Shown: one piece after another, positions 26,014-35,811 of the stretch
How the letters are laid out: the number at the start of each line of letters is the position of its first letter
How positions within the stretch are numbered: position 1 is the stretch's first letter
Assembly: GCF_900113085.1 (NCBI RefSeq)
Contig: NZ_FOOC01000001.1
Coordinates: forward strand, 62,001-126,000
Reading direction: 5' to 3'
Origin: Fontimonas thermophila
GTDB lineage: Bacteria > Pseudomonadota > Gammaproteobacteria > Nevskiales > Nevskiaceae
Length of the DNA stretch: 64,000 nt
The notes under the pieces: model-generated
Database searches by the model: none
What the model was told of the DNA's origin: nothing
Seen by the model: the letters and a program-made list of their open reading frames with translations, nothing else
Position numbers and translations under genes: made by a program

Positions 26014-26386
26014 GTCCTGCTCCCGAGTGGTTCTTATCGGCCGATCATCTTACACGCACCGGCAGGCGATGGCGCCGCGTGAAGTCTTCCGCGTTTGTGT
26101 CGTCAGGTCATCTAGCTGTCGCTCCTGGCGCAAGCGCCAGGGCATGCGCAGCCTGACCCACCGACTGAGGCCGATACACTGCCTGCCAGCAGGTCGCCGT
26201 GCGGGAAGGCATATGTGATTCACCACAAACGCCCTCCAGTGTGTCGGCCCGTGCGCGCGCCGGCACGCACAACAACACCATCGCGAGCGCTCTCATCGGT
26301 TCTCTCCCCCGTCCCCATTGGCCCAGTCTAGCCGCAAAACCCACGGCCGGGGCGAATCGCCGTGCACAGGGTGCCCGAGGGGGGCC
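26014..26386. other. 373-base gap between fatty acyl-CoA reductase and HIT genes
   Basis: The stretch holds the upstream region of the reductase gene (about 95 bases, with no clear promoter) and one possible small secreted-protein gene on the minus strand at 26108-26296. It also holds a perfect 18-base palindrome, CCTGGCGC-AA-GCGCCAGG, at 26124-26141 inside the end of that small frame. No tRNA, rRNA or known RNA motif was recognised. Confidence 0.5.
26108..26296 (-). CDS. Possible small secreted protein (62 aa)
   Basis: A short frame starting at 26296 has GGGGGAGAG a few bases upstream and encodes a signal-peptide-like N-terminus (MRALAMVLLCVPARARA) with a plausible Ala-x-Ala cleavage site. 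The remaining 45 residues contain two Cys (in GVCGE and TCWQ), which could form a disulfide. It is downstream of and on the same strand as the HIT gene, separated by 90 bases. I do not recognise it. Because it is short and its 3' part contains a palindrome, it may be a chance frame. Confidence 0.35.
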   Translation of the reverse strand: MRALAMVLLCVPARARADTLEGVCGESHMPSRTATCWQAVYRPQSVGQAAHALALAPGATAR

Positions 26387-26809
26387 TTACGGCGGCTGCA
26401 CGGCGAGGTGCTCGCGCAGCAGCGCAACGCGCGCGGCGAGCGCATCCTCGCCATAGGGCTGCGCCGGCAGATGCCCCCAGACCGGTGCCGGCCAGGCCGG
26501 GTCGTCGGTCCGGCGCACGATGTGGTGCAGATGCAGCTGGGGCACGATGTTGCCGAGTGCGGCGACATTGAGCTTGTGCCCGGCGAACAGGCGCATCAGC
26601 GTGCGGCCGAGTTGCACCGATTCCTGCATCAGGACCTGCAGATCGGCGGGCGCCAGCTCGTAGAGTTCGCGCAGATTCGGCCGCCGCGGCACCAGAATCA
26701 CCCACGGATAATGGGCATCGTTCATCAGCAGCACCCGGCTCAGTGGCCAGTCACCGAGCACGACGGTGTCGGCGGCAAGACGCTCGTGTAAACCGAATTC
26801 GGTGGTCAT
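26387..26809 (-). CDS. HIT-family protein
   Basis: This 140-residue histidine-triad superfamily protein probably hydrolyses or transfers nucleotides, as in dinucleotide hydrolases or HINT enzymes. The C-terminal third has QLHLHHIV, where the first His of the usual HxHxHxx triad is replaced by Gln, as in a subgroup of HIT proteins. Other typical parts are the strand WVILVPRRPNLREL and a helix with LGRTLMRLF. The gene is divergent from an SDR-like gene with 47 bases between the starts, and an eight-base inverted repeat lies in that gap. The substrate is unknown. Confidence 0.82.
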   Translation of the reverse strand: MTTEFGLHERLAADTVVLGDWPLSRVLLMNDAHYPWVILVPRRPNLRELYELAPADLQVLMQESVQLGRTLMRLFAGHKLNVAALGNIVPQLHLHHIVRRTDDPAWPAPVWGHLPAQPYGEDALAARVALLREHLAVQPP

Positions 26810-26856
26810 GGCGTAGGATGGAACCCAGATTCTCTGCGCATCCTACATCCGTTGCC

Positions 26857-27504
26857 ATGACCCGTACCGCACTCGTCGCCGGACCGACCGGCCTCGTCGG
26901 CCACAAGCTGGTGCAGCGCCTGCTGCGCGATCCCGCCTATGGCGAGGTGCGCGCGCTGTCGCGGCGCGCCCTCGGACTGTCGCATCCCCGGCTGCGCGTC
27001 ATCGAAACCACATACGAGCATCTCGCTGCGCTGGGCGATGCGCTCAGCGTGGACGACGTGTTCTGCTGTCTGGGCACGACGCTGCGCAAAGCCGGCTCCC
27101 GCGCTGCCTTCGAGGATGTGGATTACCGCATGGTCGTGGAACTGGCCCATGCCAGCCGCGCCGCGGGTGCGCGCCGTTTTCTCGTGGTGTCGGCAGTCGG
27201 CGCCTCCGAACATTCCGCGGTGTTCTATTCGCGGGTCAAAGGCCGCATGGAAGCGGCGGTGTCGGCGATCGACTTCGAAGCCGTGCACATCGTGCGGCCC
27301 TCGCTGCTGCTCGGCGAGCGTGCCGAAGCGCGGCCCGCCGAAGCGCTGGCGCAGAAACTGATGCCGGCCGTCGCGCCGCTTTTGCGCGGACCGCTGGCGA
27401 AATACCACCCCGTTTCTGCGGATGAGGTCGCCGCGGCATTGGCGCGCCTCGCCTTGCGCGGCGATCGCGGCGTGCACGTGCATCACTGGCCGTTCACGGT
27501 CTGA
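26857..27504 (+). CDS. NAD(P)-binding SDR-like protein (TIP30/YwnB-like)
   Basis: This is an atypical short-chain dehydrogenase-like protein of 215 residues. It begins with a Rossmann motif VAGPTGLVGHKLVQ. LGTTLRKAGSRAAF and VSAVGASEHSAVFYSRVKG resemble the oxidoreductase HTATIP2/TIP30 family, where YxxxK is found as YSRVK here. In bacteria these are often annotated as NAD(P)H-binding or quinone-related proteins with unknown substrates. The start at 26857 was chosen because it begins the Rossmann strand directly, while the upstream extension overlaps the divergent HIT gene. Confidence 0.8.
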   Translation: MTRTALVAGPTGLVGHKLVQRLLRDPAYGEVRALSRRALGLSHPRLRVIETTYEHLAALGDALSVDDVFCCLGTTLRKAGSRAAFEDVDYRMVVELAHASRAAGARRFLVVSAVGASEHSAVFYSRVKGRMEAAVSAIDFEAVHIVRPSLLLGERAEARPAEALAQKLMPAVAPLLRGPLAKYHPVSADEVAAALARLALRGDRGVHVHHWPFTV

Positions 27505-27578
27505 ATCCCCGTGCGCGCAGCGCAGGTACCGCACTCTACGCGGCTTGCGTCGCGCGATCCTCGATCCAGCGTGGACGA

Positions 27579-28241
27579 TCAGGCCGGCGGACCGGGCACG
27601 ACATACAGCAGCACTGCGAAGAAATGCAGCACGCTGCCGGCGAGCACGAACAGATGCCAGATCGCGTGGTGATAGCGCAGACGCTCCCAGGCGTAGAACG
27701 CAACACCGACGCTATAGACGAGCCCGCCGGCGAGCACCAGGGCGATGCCGCCGGGCGCGAGGTTCTTCCACAGCGGCTCGATGGCGAGGATCCCGCACCA
27801 GCCCATGCCGAGATAAATCGCCAGCGACACTTTCTCGAAACGGCCGGTCGCAAGGATCTTGAACGCAATGCCGGCAACGGCGAGCGCCCAGATCAGCGCG
27901 AACAGACTCCAGCCCCAGCGCCCACCCAGCGTCACCAGGGTGAAGGGCGTGTAAGTGCCGGCGATCAAGAGATAAATCAGCGAGTGGTCGATCACGCGCA
28001 GCACGCGCTTGGCGCGCGGCAGCGGGATGCTGTGATACAGCGTCGAAGCCGTGTACATCAGCACCAGCGTCGCGCCGAAGACACTGGCGGCGACGATGTG
28101 CAGCGGACCGCCGTAGAGTGCGGCGCGCGCCACCAGCACCGTGAGTCCGACGATGGACAGCACGATCCCCAGCCCATGCGTAATGGCATGGGCGATTTCC
28201 TCACCGATCGAATACAGCTTGTCGGGGACGTGCACCCCCAT
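27579..28241 (-). CDS. Hemolysin III family (PAQR-like) membrane protein
   Basis: This seven-helix membrane protein belongs to the hemolysin III/YqfA branch of the PAQR superfamily. The 220 residues include the metal-site motifs SxxxH in TASTLYHS, IDHSLIYLLIAGTYTPF and the C-terminal HHAIWHLFVL, the His residues that bind zinc in this superfamily. The biological role in bacteria is uncertain; YqfA affects membrane energetics. The ATG at 28241 is preferred over a TTG at 28280. The gene follows nfeD by a short gap on the same strand and could share its transcript. Confidence 0.87.
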   Translation of the reverse strand: MGVHVPDKLYSIGEEIAHAITHGLGIVLSIVGLTVLVARAALYGGPLHIVAASVFGATLVLMYTASTLYHSIPLPRAKRVLRVIDHSLIYLLIAGTYTPFTLVTLGGRWGWSLFALIWALAVAGIAFKILATGRFEKVSLAIYLGMGWCGILAIEPLWKNLAPGGIALVLAGGLVYSVGVAFYAWERLRYHHAIWHLFVLAGSVLHFFAVLLYVVPGPPA

Positions 28242-28287
28242 GATCTCGCGGGTCTGCGCACGTCCGAGACCGCGGCGCAATGACTCG

Positions 28288-28722
28288 CTAATCGGCTTTC
28301 TCCACTCTCAAGGTCGTGCCGTCGGCGGCGACGACGCGCACCTGGGTGCCGGCCGGCGCATCCGGTCCGGTGATCCGCCACTGGGTATCGTCCACCCGCA
28401 GCTTGCCGACGCCGTTGACCACCGGCTCAGTGAGCGTGAACACGCGTCCGACGTAGGACTGGCCGCGCCGGTTGAGCATCGGCTTGTCGCTTTCGAAGGA
28501 CAGCGGCTTAAGCCGCCGCCACGCGAGCACGGCAACGACGGACAGCACGCCCCAAAGCACGAATGCCATCTCCCAGCCCATCCCCGGCAGCAGCCAGGAT
28601 GCCGCACCGACGGCGACTGCGGCGATGCCGATCCACAACAGGATGAACCCGGTCGGCAGGAACATCTCCAGCGCGAGCAGGCCAAAGCCGAGCACGAGCC
28701 AGTGCCAGTATTGGATGCTCAT
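28288..28722 (-). CDS. nfeD: NfeD family membrane protein
   Basis: This is a partner of stomatin-like proteins at the membrane. The 144-residue protein is the short form: several transmembrane helices (residues about 5-68) followed by an OB-fold NfeD C-terminal domain (GQSYVGRVFTLTEPVVNGVGKLRVDDTQWRI). Its start overlaps the stop of the upstream SPFH gene by four bases, the usual arrangement of an NfeD-stomatin pair. It lacks the serine-protease domain of long NfeD proteins. The pair is thought to organise membrane microdomains and protein quality control. Confidence 0.9.
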   Translation of the reverse strand: MSIQYWHWLVLGFGLLALEMFLPTGFILLWIGIAAVAVGAASWLLPGMGWEMAFVLWGVLSVVAVLAWRRLKPLSFESDKPMLNRRGQSYVGRVFTLTEPVVNGVGKLRVDDTQWRITGPDAPAGTQVRVVAADGTTLRVEKAD

Positions 28723-29669
28723 GACGCCGCCTTGCCACCGGCTTTCTTGGCCAGTTCGGCGATGCCGCCGAGCGCGCCGATGACGTTGGCGGCCTCGAGC
28801 GGCATCAGCACGAGTTTTTCGTTCGGGCTGGTGGCGATGCGCGTCAGTGCCTCGACGTATTTGGACGCGACGAAATAGTTGATCGCCTGCAGATCGCCCT
28901 TGGCGATCGCCTGCGACACCAGCATCGTGGCCCGCGCCTCGGCCTCGGCCTGGCGCTCGCGTGCCTCGGCATCGCGGAACGCGGCCTCTTTGCGGCCCTC
29001 GGCCTCGAGGATCTGTTCCTGCTTGCGCGCTTCCGCGGCGAGGATCTGCGCCTGACGTTCGCCTTCGGCCTTGAGGATCGCCGCCTGCCGCAGGCCCTCG
29101 GCCTCGAGCACGTTGGCGCGCTTGTCGCGCTCGGCCTTCATCTGCCGCGCCATCGCATTGACCAGATCGGCGGGCGGTCGGATGTCCTTGATCTCAATGC
29201 GCGTGACCTTAACCCCCCACGGCGTCGTCGCCTCATCGACGACGGACAGCAGCTTGGCGTTGATGTGGTCGCGCTGGGAGAGCAGTTCGTCCAGATCCAT
29301 CGAACCCATGACCGTGCGCAGATTGGTCATCGTCAACTGCATGATCGCGATTTCCAGATGCTGCACCTCGTAGGCAGCCTTGGCGGTGTCGAGCACCTGG
29401 AAGAAAACCACGCCATCGACGCCGACCATCGCATTGTCCTTGGTGATCACCTCCTGCGACGGCACATCGAGCACCTGCTCCATCACCGACAGCCTGCGGC
29501 CGATGCGGTCGACATAGGGCACCAGCCAGTGGAAGCCGGGTTCGAAGGTGGCGCGATAGCGGCCGAAGCGTTCGACCGTGTATTCCATGCCTTGCGGCAC
29601 GATGACCACGCCTTTCCAGGCGGTGACGAGCAGAAAAATACCGAATGCGACCGCAACGAGAGTTCCCAT
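28719..29669 (-). CDS. qmcA: SPFH/stomatin-like protein QmcA
   Basis: This 316-residue band-7 (SPFH) protein is anchored by one N-terminal helix and likely forms large oligomers at the membrane with NfeD. The SPFH domain covers about residues 20-180, with the characteristic PQGMEYTVERFGRYRATFEPG and MTNLRTVMGSMDLDELLSQRD. It is followed by a long Ala/Glu/Lys coiled-coil (about 185-265) with repeated LEAEG/KAEGERQAQIL units. The length agrees with E. coli QmcA (YbbK). It overlaps nfeD by four bases. Confidence 0.93.
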   Translation of the reverse strand: MGTLVAVAFGIFLLVTAWKGVVIVPQGMEYTVERFGRYRATFEPGFHWLVPYVDRIGRRLSVMEQVLDVPSQEVITKDNAMVGVDGVVFFQVLDTAKAAYEVQHLEIAIMQLTMTNLRTVMGSMDLDELLSQRDHINAKLLSVVDEATTPWGVKVTRIEIKDIRPPADLVNAMARQMKAERDKRANVLEAEGLRQAAILKAEGERQAQILAAEARKQEQILEAEGRKEAAFRDAEARERQAEAEARATMLVSQAIAKGDLQAINYFVASKYVEALTRIATSPNEKLVLMPLEAANVIGALGGIAELAKKAGGKAAS

Positions 29670-29722
29670 GGCCCAACTCCGATTGGACGGACCGGAATTC
29701 TAACGACAGCAGCCGTCCGCTC

Positions 29723-30145
29723 TCATGCCGCCGCAGCCATCTGCGCCTGGGCCATTTGCCGGATGCGTTCGACCATCGCGTAGAAGCCGTTGCGCCGGTT
29801 CATCGAGATGTGGTTTTCCAGGCCCAGGCGCTCGAATAGCCCAGAGACGTCGGTCGCCAGAATCTCTTGCGCGGTCTTGCCGGACAGCAGGCCGAACAGC
29901 AGTGCGATCAAACCCTTGACGATGTGGGCATCGGAATCGCCGAGGAATTCCAGGCGCGGCGGCGTCCCCGGCACGACGCGGTGCGTGAGCCAGACCTGGG
30001 ACATACAGCCGCGCACCTTGTTGGTCTCGGTGCGCTCTGCTTCCGGCAGCGGCGGCAGCTTGCGGCCGAGTTCGATCAAGTAGCGATAGCGCTCTTCCCA
30101 GTCGCCGAGCAGTTCGAAGGTTTCGATCAGTTCCTGTGTGTCCAT
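29723..30145 (-). CDS. sufE: SufE-family cysteine desulfuration protein
   Basis: SufE accepts sulfane sulfur from a cysteine desulfurase such as SufS or CsdA and passes it to iron-sulfur cluster scaffolds. The 140-residue protein has the persulfide Cys47 in the conserved VRGCMSQVW motif, after a helix-rich N-terminus ([20 protein letters not shown]). The C-terminal part ends with [14 protein letters not shown], also conserved. The start at 30145 gives the family length; the frame is open further upstream. No suf operon is adjacent. It is divergent from rph. Confidence 0.92.
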   Translation of the reverse strand: MDTQELIETFELLGDWEERYRYLIELGRKLPPLPEAERTETNKVRGCMSQVWLTHRVVPGTPPRLEFLGDSDAHIVKGLIALLFGLLSGKTAQEILATDVSGLFERLGLENHISMNRRNGFYAMVERIRQMAQAQMAAAA

Positions 30146-30243
30146 GGCGCATAGCCTACGCCGCACCGGGTCGGCGCGCATGCGGCCGGCAGACCCTGCG
30201 GAACCGATGCGCGGCACACGGCCTCGCCGCGGATCTGCGCCGA

Positions 30244-30249
30244 TATAAT
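30244..30249 (+). promoter_or_regulatory. Putative sigma-70 -10 box upstream of rph
   Basis: A perfect TATAAT lies 27 bases before the rph start codon in otherwise GC-rich sequence. No good -35 box is found at the usual distance (30221-30226 is GCCTCG), so strength and use are uncertain. Confidence 0.4.
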
Positions 30250-30276
30250 CGGCGCCCGCCCCTCAGCTCCCTGCCC

Positions 30277-30987
30277 ATGCGTCCATCCGGCCGTTCGCCC
30301 GCACAACTGCGTCCCGTCCGCATCGAACGGGGTTACACCAAGCATGCGCCCGGCTCGGTGCTGGTCAGCTTCGGCGATACGCGCGTGCTGTGCACCGCCA
30401 GCGTCGAGGAGCGCGCACCGGCCTGGAAGAAGGAAGGCGGCTGGGTCACGGCCGAGTACGGCATGCTTCCCGGTGCCACCCACGAACGTTCGCGCCGAGA
30501 GGCCGCCGTCGGCAAGCAAAGCGGGCGTACACAGGAAATCCAGCGCCTGATCGGCCGCGCCCTGCGCGCCTGCGTGGACCTCGATGCGCTCGGCAATTAC
30601 ACGTTGACCATCGACTGCGACGTGCTGCAGGCCGATGGCGGCACACGTACGGCGGCGATCACCGGCGGCTATGTCGCGCTCGCCGATGCGCTGGCGACGA
30701 TGCGCGCCCGTGGCCTGATCAAACGCGATCCGCTGTTCGGCCAGGTCGCCGCCGTGTCGGTCGGCATCTACCGCGGCACACCGGTGCTCGATCTCGACTA
30801 TGCCGAGGATGCCGACTGCGAGTGCGACATGAACGTGGTCATGAATGAGGCCGGCCGTTTCGTCGAGATCCAGGGCACGGCCGAGGGCCACGCCTTCAGC
30901 CGCCAGGAGCTCGATGCGCTGCTCGAACTGGCCGGCGGCGGCATCCGGGAACTGATCGAGGCACAGCGCCGGGCCCTCTCCGGCTAG
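30277..30987 (+). CDS. rph: Ribonuclease PH
   Basis: RNase PH is a phosphate-dependent 3'-5' exoribonuclease that trims tRNA precursors and helps degrade structured RNA. The 236-residue protein matches the family length. It begins [14 protein letters not shown] and contains the signatures [55 protein letters not shown] and [18 protein letters not shown]. The start at 30277 lies 27 bases after a TATAAT. It heads the run rph-rdgB-hemW, with rdgB only four bases downstream. Confidence 0.96.
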   Translation: MRPSGRSPAQLRPVRIERGYTKHAPGSVLVSFGDTRVLCTASVEERAPAWKKEGGWVTAEYGMLPGATHERSRREAAVGKQSGRTQEIQRLIGRALRACVDLDALGNYTLTIDCDVLQADGGTRTAAITGGYVALADALATMRARGLIKRDPLFGQVAAVSVGIYRGTPVLDLDYAEDADCECDMNVVMNEAGRFVEIQGTAEGHAFSRQELDALLELAGGGIRELIEAQRRALSG

Positions 30988-30991
30988 GCTC

Positions 30992-31597
30992 ATGCCGTCC
31001 CCGTTCCACGACGTCGTCCTCGCCAGCCGCAATACCGGCAAGCTCGCCGAGATGCAGGCCTTGCTCGATCCACTCGGGCTGCGCCTGCGGCCGGTCGCCG
31101 AGTTCACGGCCGAGGCCGCGGACGAACCGGCGCCGAGTTTCGTCGAGAATGCGCTGCTCAAGGCCCGCCATGCCGCACGCGTTTCGGGCCTGCCGGCGAT
31201 CGCCGACGATTCTGGCCTCGAGGTCGAGGCGCTGGCAGGCGTCCCCGGCGTCCGCTCGGCCCGCTATGCCGGCCCGGCGGCCAGCGATGCCGATAACAAT
31301 GCCCTTCTGCTGCGCGCGCTCGCCGGCATTCCCGAAGACCGCCGCGGTGCCCGCTTCGTCTGCGTGATGGTTCTGCTGCGCCACGCCGACGACCCCGTGC
31401 CATTGATCGCGCAGGGCATCTGGCGCGGGCGTATCCTCGATGCGCCGCGCGGGAACCGCGGCTTTGGTTACGACCCCCTGTTCTTCGTCCCCGAATACGG
31501 GTGCAGCGCGGCCGAACTCGACCCGGCGGTGAAGAATCGCATTTCGCACCGGGCCCAGGCGGCGGCGCAGCTGCTCGCCCAGCTTCGCCCGCGATGA
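30992..31597 (+). CDS. rdgB: XTP/dITP pyrophosphatase RdgB
   Basis: RdgB is a house-cleaning enzyme that hydrolyses non-canonical purine nucleoside triphosphates (dITP, XTP) to monophosphates and pyrophosphate. The 201-residue protein shows the family motifs LASRNTGKLAEM near the N-terminus, SFVENALLKARHAA, ADDSGLEVEAL, GVRSARYAGP and the C-terminal GFGYDPLFFVP and RISHRAQA. It sits between rph and hemW, and its stop overlaps the hemW start (ATGA). Confidence 0.96.
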   Translation: MPSPFHDVVLASRNTGKLAEMQALLDPLGLRLRPVAEFTAEAADEPAPSFVENALLKARHAARVSGLPAIADDSGLEVEALAGVPGVRSARYAGPAASDADNNALLLRALAGIPEDRRGARFVCVMVLLRHADDPVPLIAQGIWRGRILDAPRGNRGFGYDPLFFVPEYGCSAAELDPAVKNRISHRAQAAAQLLAQLRPR

Positions 31598-32757
31598 GCC
31601 TGCCGACGCCGCCACTGGCGCTGTATGTGCATTTCCCCTGGTGCATCCGCAAATGCCCGTATTGCGACTTCAACTCGCATCCGTTGCGCGGCGAACTGCC
31701 CGAGCATGCGTATGTAAACGCCCTGCTGCGTGATCTCGACTACGAGCTGCAATCCGTGCCGATCCCTGCCGCTGCGCCCCCGCTCGTCTCCATCTTCATG
31801 GGCGGCGGCACGCCCAGCCTGTTCTCCGCGCAGGAGATCGGGTCGCTGCTGGATGGCTTGAGCCGGCGGCTCGCCTTTGCGCCGGACATCGAGATCACGC
31901 TCGAAGCCAACCCCGGCACGGCGGAAGCACAGCGCTTCTGTGGCTACCGCGCCGCCGGGATCAACCGCCTGTCGCTGGGCATCCAAAGCCTCGACGATGC
32001 GCAACTGCGCCGTCTGGGCCGCATCCACGGCAGCGCCGAGGCGGTGCAGGCCTTCCAGATGGCCCGTGCCGCCGGGTTCGACAACATCAACCTGGATCTG
32101 ATGTACGCGCTGCCGCAGCAGACGCCGCAGGATGCGGCGACGGATCTGCGCACGCTGCTCGCGCTCGCCCCGGAGCACGTCTCCTACTACCAGCTCACGC
32201 TCGAGCCGAACACCGAATTCGCTCTGCGCCCGCCACCGCTGCCCGACGAAGACGACGCCTGGGCGATGCACGAACAGGGGCTCGCCCTGCTCGATGCCGC
32301 CGGCTACACCCAGTACGAGATCTCCGCCCACGCACGGCCTGGAAAACCGTCCCGCCACAATGTGAATTACTGGATGTTCGGCGATTACCTGGGGATCGGC
32401 GCCGGCGCCCACGGCAAGCGCACACTCGCCGACGGGCGCATCCTGCGCCGTGCCCGCCACAAACACCCCAAGACCTATCTGCAGCATGCTGGCACTGTGG
32501 CGGCGATCCAGGAGGAGCGGACCGTCGCACCGACGGATCTGCCCTTTGAGTTTCTGATGAACGCCTTGCGCCTGCGCGACGGTTTTCCCATCGCCGAGTT
32601 CACGGCGCGCACCGGCCTGGCATGGGACGAGCGCATCCACGGGTTGCGCGAGGCCCGCGCGCGGGGCCTGCTCGAGGAAACCCCCGAGCGCGTCCGTGCC
32701 AGTCCGCTGGGATGGCGTCATCTCAACGCAGTGCTGCGGCTGTTCCTGGACGCCTGA
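31594..32757 (+). CDS. hemW: Radical SAM protein HemW (heme chaperone)
   Basis: HemW is a radical-SAM family protein that binds heme and delivers it to respiratory enzymes; it was formerly annotated as an oxygen-independent coproporphyrinogen oxidase. The 387-residue protein carries the cluster motif Cys17-x3-Cys21-x2-Cys24 (WCIRKCPYCDF), then GGGTPSL, EANPGT, GINRLSLGIQS and NLDLMYALP. The extra fourth Cys typical of HemN is absent after CDF, which favours HemW. The ATG at 31594 overlaps the rdgB stop by four bases, which decides the start. Confidence 0.94.
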   Translation: MSLPTPPLALYVHFPWCIRKCPYCDFNSHPLRGELPEHAYVNALLRDLDYELQSVPIPAAAPPLVSIFMGGGTPSLFSAQEIGSLLDGLSRRLAFAPDIEITLEANPGTAEAQRFCGYRAAGINRLSLGIQSLDDAQLRRLGRIHGSAEAVQAFQMARAAGFDNINLDLMYALPQQTPQDAATDLRTLLALAPEHVSYYQLTLEPNTEFALRPPPLPDEDDAWAMHEQGLALLDAAGYTQYEISAHARPGKPSRHNVNYWMFGDYLGIGAGAHGKRTLADGRILRRARHKHPKTYLQHAGTVAAIQEERTVAPTDLPFEFLMNALRLRDGFPIAEFTARTGLAWDERIHGLREARARGLLEETPERVRASPLGWRHLNAVLRLFLDA

Positions 32758-32845
32758 ACCGCAGCCGCCGCTTGCGGCCGGATGCCGACTTCCTTAAACT
32801 GCGCGCCCTTTCGCGTTTTGCGGCCCCAAGCCGATTGGTGTTCCG

Positions 32846-33058
32846 ATGAAAGAAGGCATCCACCCGAACTACAAGGAAGTGACCGTGCAGTGCAGTTGCG
32901 GCAATTCCTTCAAGACCCGTTCGACGGTCGGCAAGGATGTCCTGCACATCGAAGTGTGCTCGGCCTGCCATCCGTTCTACACCGGCAAGCAGAAGATCGT
33001 CGACACCGGCGGTCGCGTCGACAAATTCAAGAAGCGCTACGGCAAAGCCGCCGCCTGA
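32846..33058 (+). CDS. rpmE: 50S ribosomal protein L31 (zinc-binding type)
   Basis: L31 is a small protein of the large ribosomal subunit that helps bridge to the small subunit. The 70-residue protein is the Cys-containing, zinc-binding form. Cys16, Cys18, Cys38 and Cys41 are the expected ligands (QCSCGN and [13 protein letters not shown]). It ends in a basic stretch ([10 protein letters not shown]). A weak promoter-like pair (TTGCGG at 32772-32777 and TTAAAC at 32794-32799, 16-base spacer) lies upstream. A strong intrinsic terminator lies 24 bases after the stop, so it is probably monocistronic. Confidence 0.96.
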   Translation: MKEGIHPNYKEVTVQCSCGNSFKTRSTVGKDVLHIEVCSACHPFYTGKQKIVDTGGRVDKFKKRYGKAAA

Positions 33059-33081
33059 CCGGCAAATGCCCACGGGCAGAC

Positions 33082-33112
33082 AAGGCCGCGCACTGCGCGG
33101 CCTTGCTGTTTT
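33082..33112 (+). terminator. Rho-independent terminator after rpmE
   Basis: AAGGCCGCGC (33082-33091) and GCGCGGCCTT (33095-33104) form a perfect ten-base stem with an ACT loop, followed by GCTGTTTT. This is a classical intrinsic terminator and the clearest in the window. Confidence 0.9.
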
Positions 33113-33180
33113 CGGGGCACGCAGGCAAGATGCCGCCCCTTCGCGACACCGCGCAACCAGGCAGAAGGCACTGCGCAGCC

Positions 33181-34448
33181 ATGACCGCATCCCGCAAACA
33201 GGCAGCCCTCGACTACCATGCGCTGCCGCGCCCCGGAAAGCTGGGCATTTCGATCACCAAGCCGGTGTCCGGCCCCGCCGATCTGTCGCTCGCGTACACA
33301 CCGGGCGTCGCCGAGCCGGTGCTGGAAATCCAGGCCGATCCGGAAGCCGCCTACCGCTACACCGCCAAGAGCAACCTCGTCGCCGTGATCTCCAACGGCA
33401 CCGCGGTGCTCGGCCTGGGCAACTGCGGCGCGCTGGCGTCCAAGCCGGTGATGGAAGGCAAGGCGGTGCTGTTCAAGAAATTCGCCGACATCGATGTCTT
33501 CGACATCGAGATCGATGCCGCCGAACCGCAGGCCTTCATCGACACCGTCGCCCGCATTGCACCGACGTTTGGCGGCATCAACCTCGAGGACATCGCCGCC
33601 CCGGCCTGCTTTGAGATCGAGGAGGCGCTGATCGAGCGCTGCGACATCCCGGTATTCCACGACGATCAGCACGGCACGGCCATCGTCATGGCGGCCGCAT
33701 TGCTCAATGCGCTGGATCTACAAGGCAAACGGATCGAGGACGCGCGCATCGTCTGCTGCGGCGCCGGCGCCGCCGGCATTGCCTCGATGCGCCTGGCCAT
33801 CGAGCTCGGCGCGCGCCGGGAGAACCTGTGGCTGGTGGATCGCAAAGGTGTGATCCACACCGGCCGTGACGACTATGCGACGTTGAACAAGGAAAAGCGC
33901 GAGTTCGCCACCCCGCCGACGGAGCGGCGCACGCTCGCCGGTGCGCTCGCCGGTGCCGACGTCTTCATCGGCGTATCCGGCCCCGGGCTGATGAAGCCCG
34001 AATGGCTGATGCTGATGAACGAGCGGCCGATCGTCTTTGCGCTGTCCAACCCGGTCCCGGAAATCCTGCCTGAAGAAGCCTGGGCGGTACGCAAGGACTT
34101 GATCATGGCCACCGGCCGCAGCGATTACCCGAACCAGGTCAACAACGTCTTGTGTTTCCCCTTCCTGTTCCGCGGCGCGCTCGACGTGCGCGCACGCCGC
34201 ATCACCCGTGAGATGAAAATCGCCGCGGTGCGGGCGCTCGCCGCGCTCGCGCGCGAGCCCGTGCCCAAGGAAATGCTGGAAGCCTACGGGCAAAAATCGC
34301 TATCCTTCGGCCCGGAATACATCATTCCCAAACCGCTCGACCCCCGCCTGCGCGAGTGCGTGGCGTCGGCGGTGGCCCGCGCGGCCGTCCTCAGTGGCGC
34401 CGCCAAGCAGCCATACCCTCCGCATTATCCGAGTCAAGGGGATATCCG

Positions 34449-34452
<4 letters not shown>
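33181..34452 (+). CDS. Malic enzyme (short form, no phosphotransacetylase domain)
   Basis: This enzyme oxidatively decarboxylates malate to pyruvate with NAD(P)+. The 423-residue protein corresponds to the catalytic region of bacterial malic enzymes and lacks the C-terminal phosphotransacetylase-like domain of MaeB. Visible motifs are [53 protein letters not shown], the NAD(P)-binding [10 protein letters not shown] and [10 protein letters not shown]. The cofactor cannot be fixed with confidence. Its last codon and stop overlap the citrate synthase start (ATGA), an unusual coupling. The start at 33181 is the first ATG after the rpmE terminator. Confidence 0.93.
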
Positions 34453-35744
<1,292 letters not shown>

Positions 35745-35787
35745 ACCGAAAACACACCGGGCCGTTTGTTTTCGCGCAACAGTCCGC

Positions 35788-35811
35788 ATCCGCCGGTGCA
35801 CGCTGGCGGAT
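35788..35811. terminator. Hairpin after gltA, convergent gap
   Basis: ATCCGCC (35788-35794) and GGCGGAT (35805-35811) form a seven-base stem with a ten-base loop, touching the stop codon of the minus-strand gene. Possible bidirectional terminator without a T-run. Confidence 0.4.

Noticed and set aside
26014-26386. A tRNA or small RNA gene in the largest gap
   Set aside because: No cloverleaf, no CCA-ending acceptor pattern and no terminator with a T-run. Only a small possible protein frame and a palindrome were found.
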